From the NCBI GenBank assembly GCA_016708925.1, contig JADJET010000019.1:62001-126000 (forward strand): a stretch of 64,000 nt of DNA, written 5' to 3'. A program made the translations under genes and the position numbers. Shown here piece by piece: positions 62,011 to 64,000 of this stretch (its first letter is position 1; the number at the start of each line of letters is the position of its first letter). The DNA comes from Gammaproteobacteria bacterium. GTDB taxonomy: Bacteria > Pseudomonadota > Gammaproteobacteria > Pseudomonadales > Porticoccaceae. Under the pieces are notes generated by a model. The model made no database searches and had not been told where the DNA came from. It worked only from the letters and a program-made list of their open reading frames with translations.

Positions 62011-62808
62011 GTGCAACCACGCGCCAGCGCCGACGACCTGCTCTACGAAAAAAAGGGCAAGCTCGCCTATCTGACTTTCAACCGCCCGAGCGAGATGAAC
62101 TCCATCACGCCGGAAATGCTCGCCGATCTGGAACTGATCACCGAGGACTTCAAGCAGGACAAGGAGGCCCTGGTGCTGATCGTCACCGGCGCGGGCGACA
62201 AGGCCTTCTGCGCGGGCGCCGACCTCAAGAAGACCATCACCAAACTCACCGACGACGCCAGCAGCGGCGGGCGCTTTCTCGACAATCCGCAGCAGCGCTT
62301 CTTCAGCACCTGCTACAAGCCGATCATCGCCGCCATCAACGGCTTCTGCCTGGCCGGCGGCACCGAGATCATCCAGGGCATGGACATCCGCATCGCCGCC
62401 GAGCACGCAAAGTTCGGTCTGCCCGAAGTCCATTGGGCGATTATTCCCGGCGGCGGCTCCCATGTGCGCCTGCCCCGGCAGATTCCCTACTGCCACGCCA
62501 TGGACATCATCCTCACCGGCCGTCAGATCACCGCCCAGGAAGCGCTCGCTTTCGGGCTGATCAACAAGGTGGTGCCGGCCGACCAGGTAATGGCCGAAGC
62601 CGAACGCTACGCCAAACTCATTTGCAGCAATGGTCCGCTCGCCGTGCAGGCCGCCAAGGAAGCCGTCATCAACGCCTACAATCAGTCGTGGGAGGAAGCC
62701 TTCCGCACCGAAGCCCTGATCGCCGAACGCGTGTTCAAGACCGAGGACGCCAAGGAAGGTCCAAGGTCGTTCGCCGAAAAACGCGAACCGGTCTACCACG
62801 GCAGGTAA
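62011..62808 (+). CDS. Enoyl-CoA hydratase/isomerase family protein
   Basis: The 265-residue crotonase-fold protein has AYLTFNRPSEMNSITPEM, the oxyanion segment GAGDKAFCAGADLK, INGFCLAGGTEIIQGMDIRI and FGLPEVHWAIIPGGGSHVRL. The two catalytic glutamate positions (GGTE and LPEV) are both filled, which fits hydratase activity. The start is GTG at 62011 with GGAGGA before it. It probably serves the CoA-linked pathway of the divergent operon. Confidence 0.9.
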   Translation: MQPRASADDLLYEKKGKLAYLTFNRPSEMNSITPEMLADLELITEDFKQDKEALVLIVTGAGDKAFCAGADLKKTITKLTDDASSGGRFLDNPQQRFFSTCYKPIIAAINGFCLAGGTEIIQGMDIRIAAEHAKFGLPEVHWAIIPGGGSHVRLPRQIPYCHAMDIILTGRQITAQEALAFGLINKVVPADQVMAEAERYAKLICSNGPLAVQAAKEAVINAYNQSWEEAFRTEALIAERVFKTEDAKEGPRSFAEKREPVYHGR

Positions 62809-62893
62809 TATCCCGGGTGCCGGCCGCGCTTCGTTGCGTAACCGCGATTCGCGCCGCCGGCGCCCGGTTTCCAACACCGCAGGAGAGCAGGGC

Positions 62894-63265
62894 GTGTCCG
62901 GCTTGCAGCAGATATCGATGCCAATTATCGCAAGTGCCGCCATCGCGCTTGCCGCGATGCCCGGCGCGGCGGCAACCTTTCCCATCGACTTGCGCCCGGA
63001 CTGGGGCGATATGAAAATCGCCGCCGAAACCGGCACCATCGCAGGCGTCCGTCCGATCACCTATGTGATGCTGTCCAGCCAGGATGTGCGCCGCGCACGC
63101 TGTCGCGTGACTTTCGACATGCGCGCACTGCCCCCCGAAATTTTCCATCTTCAGCTGGCGCCGGGCAAAAAACGCGCGCTCTACTACGATCCTCCGAGAG
63201 TCATCAATCGCATGACCATCGACGTGCACTGTACTCCGACCAAGCCTGCCCCGGAGACGGATTGA
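62894..63265 (+). CDS. Small exported protein of unknown function
   Basis: The GTG at 62894, with AGGAGA 8 bases before it, gives 123 residues. A signal peptide (IIASAAIALAAMPGAAA, to about residue 28) is followed by a compact, likely beta-rich domain with two cysteines (RRARCRVTFDM and VHCTPTK). I do not recognise the family. Its stop overlaps the next start (TGATG), so the product is made together with a thioesterase-like protein. Confidence 0.65.
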   Translation: MSGLQQISMPIIASAAIALAAMPGAAATFPIDLRPDWGDMKIAAETGTIAGVRPITYVMLSSQDVRRARCRVTFDMRALPPEIFHLQLAPGKKRALYYDPPRVINRMTIDVHCTPTKPAPETD

Positions 63266-64000
63266 TGGGAGCCATGACGCCCACGGTGCGTGCCAACGTG
63301 AAGGCCTGGGAGTGCGACATCATGGCGCACATGAATGTGCAGCATTACCTCGCGCGCTCGGCGGAAACTCTCGGCCCGCTGCAGGCGCTGCTGGAACTCC
63401 CGCCCGGCACCGGCCTGCGCCACCGCGCCGAGCGCGTACTGTTCATGCGCGAGCTGCGCAATGGCGACAGCTTTACCATCGATACAGGAATACTCGCGCT
63501 CGCGAGCGACGGCCTGACCACGTTCAACGAGATGCGCAACATCGACTCCGGTGCGATCGCTGCGCGCTTCATCATCGAATTTGTCTGCACCGAGCGGGCA
63601 TGCAATCGGGCAATCGAATTACCCGCTGCCGTCCGCCGTGCGGCACAAGCGCTTTTGATCGATCCGCCGGCGGATTTGCGCGCGCGGGAACCACTGCCAC
63701 AACCGCCCGCCCGCGACTGGGCTACGGCGCAAGCACTCGGCCTGTTCGACACCACGCGCGGCACCATCGAACCCTGGGAGTGCGATGCCCAGGGCGAACT
63801 GCACCCGCGCTTTTTCATGGCGCGCTGTTCCGATGCCGTCACCCATTTGCAGCACCACTATGGGCTGACGCCCGAATATCGGCGGCTCCGCGGGCTCGGC
63901 AGCGCGGCACTCGAATACAACATCGAATTTCACCGCCCGCTGCGCGCCGGCGACGGCATCATCACGCGCAGCGGACTGCGCGAAATGCGCGGCAAGATTC
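63265..64000 (+). CDS. Thioesterase-like protein with two hotdog domains (3' end beyond window)
   Basis: The visible 245 residues contain two similar hotdog halves. The first opens VKAWECDIMAHMNVQHYLAR and the second TIEPWECDAQGELHPRFFMA. The D-x-x-x-H-M-N-x-x-x-Y pattern is typical of 4HBT acyl-CoA thioesterases; in the second half the His-Met-Asn is replaced. The frame is still open at the window edge. It overlaps the preceding small gene by one base (TGATG). Confidence 0.8.
   Translation, partial: MGAMTPTVRANVKAWECDIMAHMNVQHYLARSAETLGPLQALLELPPGTGLRHRAERVLFMRELRNGDSFTIDTGILALASDGLTTFNEMRNIDSGAIAARFIIEFVCTERACNRAIELPAAVRRAAQALLIDPPADLRAREPLPQPPARDWATAQALGLFDTTRGTIEPWECDAQGELHPRFFMARCSDAVTHLQHHYGLTPEYRRLRGLGSAALEYNIEFHRPLRAGDGIITRSGLREMRGKI

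Overview
The window reads as a chromosomal segment of a GC-rich gammaproteobacterium. The order hom-dsbC-xerD-rplS-trmD-rimM-rpsP at the left end is the order found in Pseudomonas-like genomes. SspA/SspB, RppH-PtsP, petA with cytochrome b/c1, and rpsI-rplM support the same group. Several CoA-linked degradation genes (acyl-CoA dehydrogenase-like flavoproteins, class III CoA transferase, SDRs, luciferase-like monooxygenases, TIM-barrel amidohydrolases, enoyl-CoA hydratase) suggest an environmental degrader of alicyclic, aromatic or steroid-like compounds. I cannot name the genus.

Layout. 1-4966: housekeeping block on the minus strand. 5093-31294: mixed genes, including folE, sixA, gpsA, dinB, selO with a coupled lytic transglycosylase, a TVP38-flavoprotein fusion, an AI-2E permease, glutaminyl cyclase, rsmE, a thiolase, sspBA, and a bc1 complex with cytochromes b and c1 fused in one chain. 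31506-35530: rplM-rpsI and rppH-ptsP. 35754-39798: a tandem SDR pair, then DNA alkylation repair (ada, a gutted 2OG-Fe oxygenase, alkA). 39832-46001 and 54803-62808: degradation genes.

The most interesting part is 46505-54570. It encodes a sigma-54 activator, a textbook -24/-12 promoter, two secreted proteins with VNxxAGxxNxQxN amyloid repeats, a C39 protease, an exported FapE-like protein, a coiled-coil/beta-barrel porin like FapF, and a Sel1-repeat protein. This has the layout of a functional amyloid (Fap-like) export system with its own regulator, but with large, divergent fibre proteins. The block sits between direct repeats of about 235 bp (45858-46093 and 54617-54847) that copy the junction of an acyl-CoA dehydrogenase-like gene and an amidohydrolase. 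It therefore looks like an insertion that split a degradation operon. Strong GC hairpins between its genes probably set the relative amounts of fibre and accessory proteins.

Seven otherwise intact genes each carry a single-base frameshift (7183, 20708, 22113, 24410, 26750, 46738, 53270). I list these as CDS spanning both frames, because the even spread and homopolymer-like sites suggest sequence errors at least as much as decay. True remnants are listed as pseudogenes. I saw no rRNA, tRNA, CRISPR array or intact transposase.
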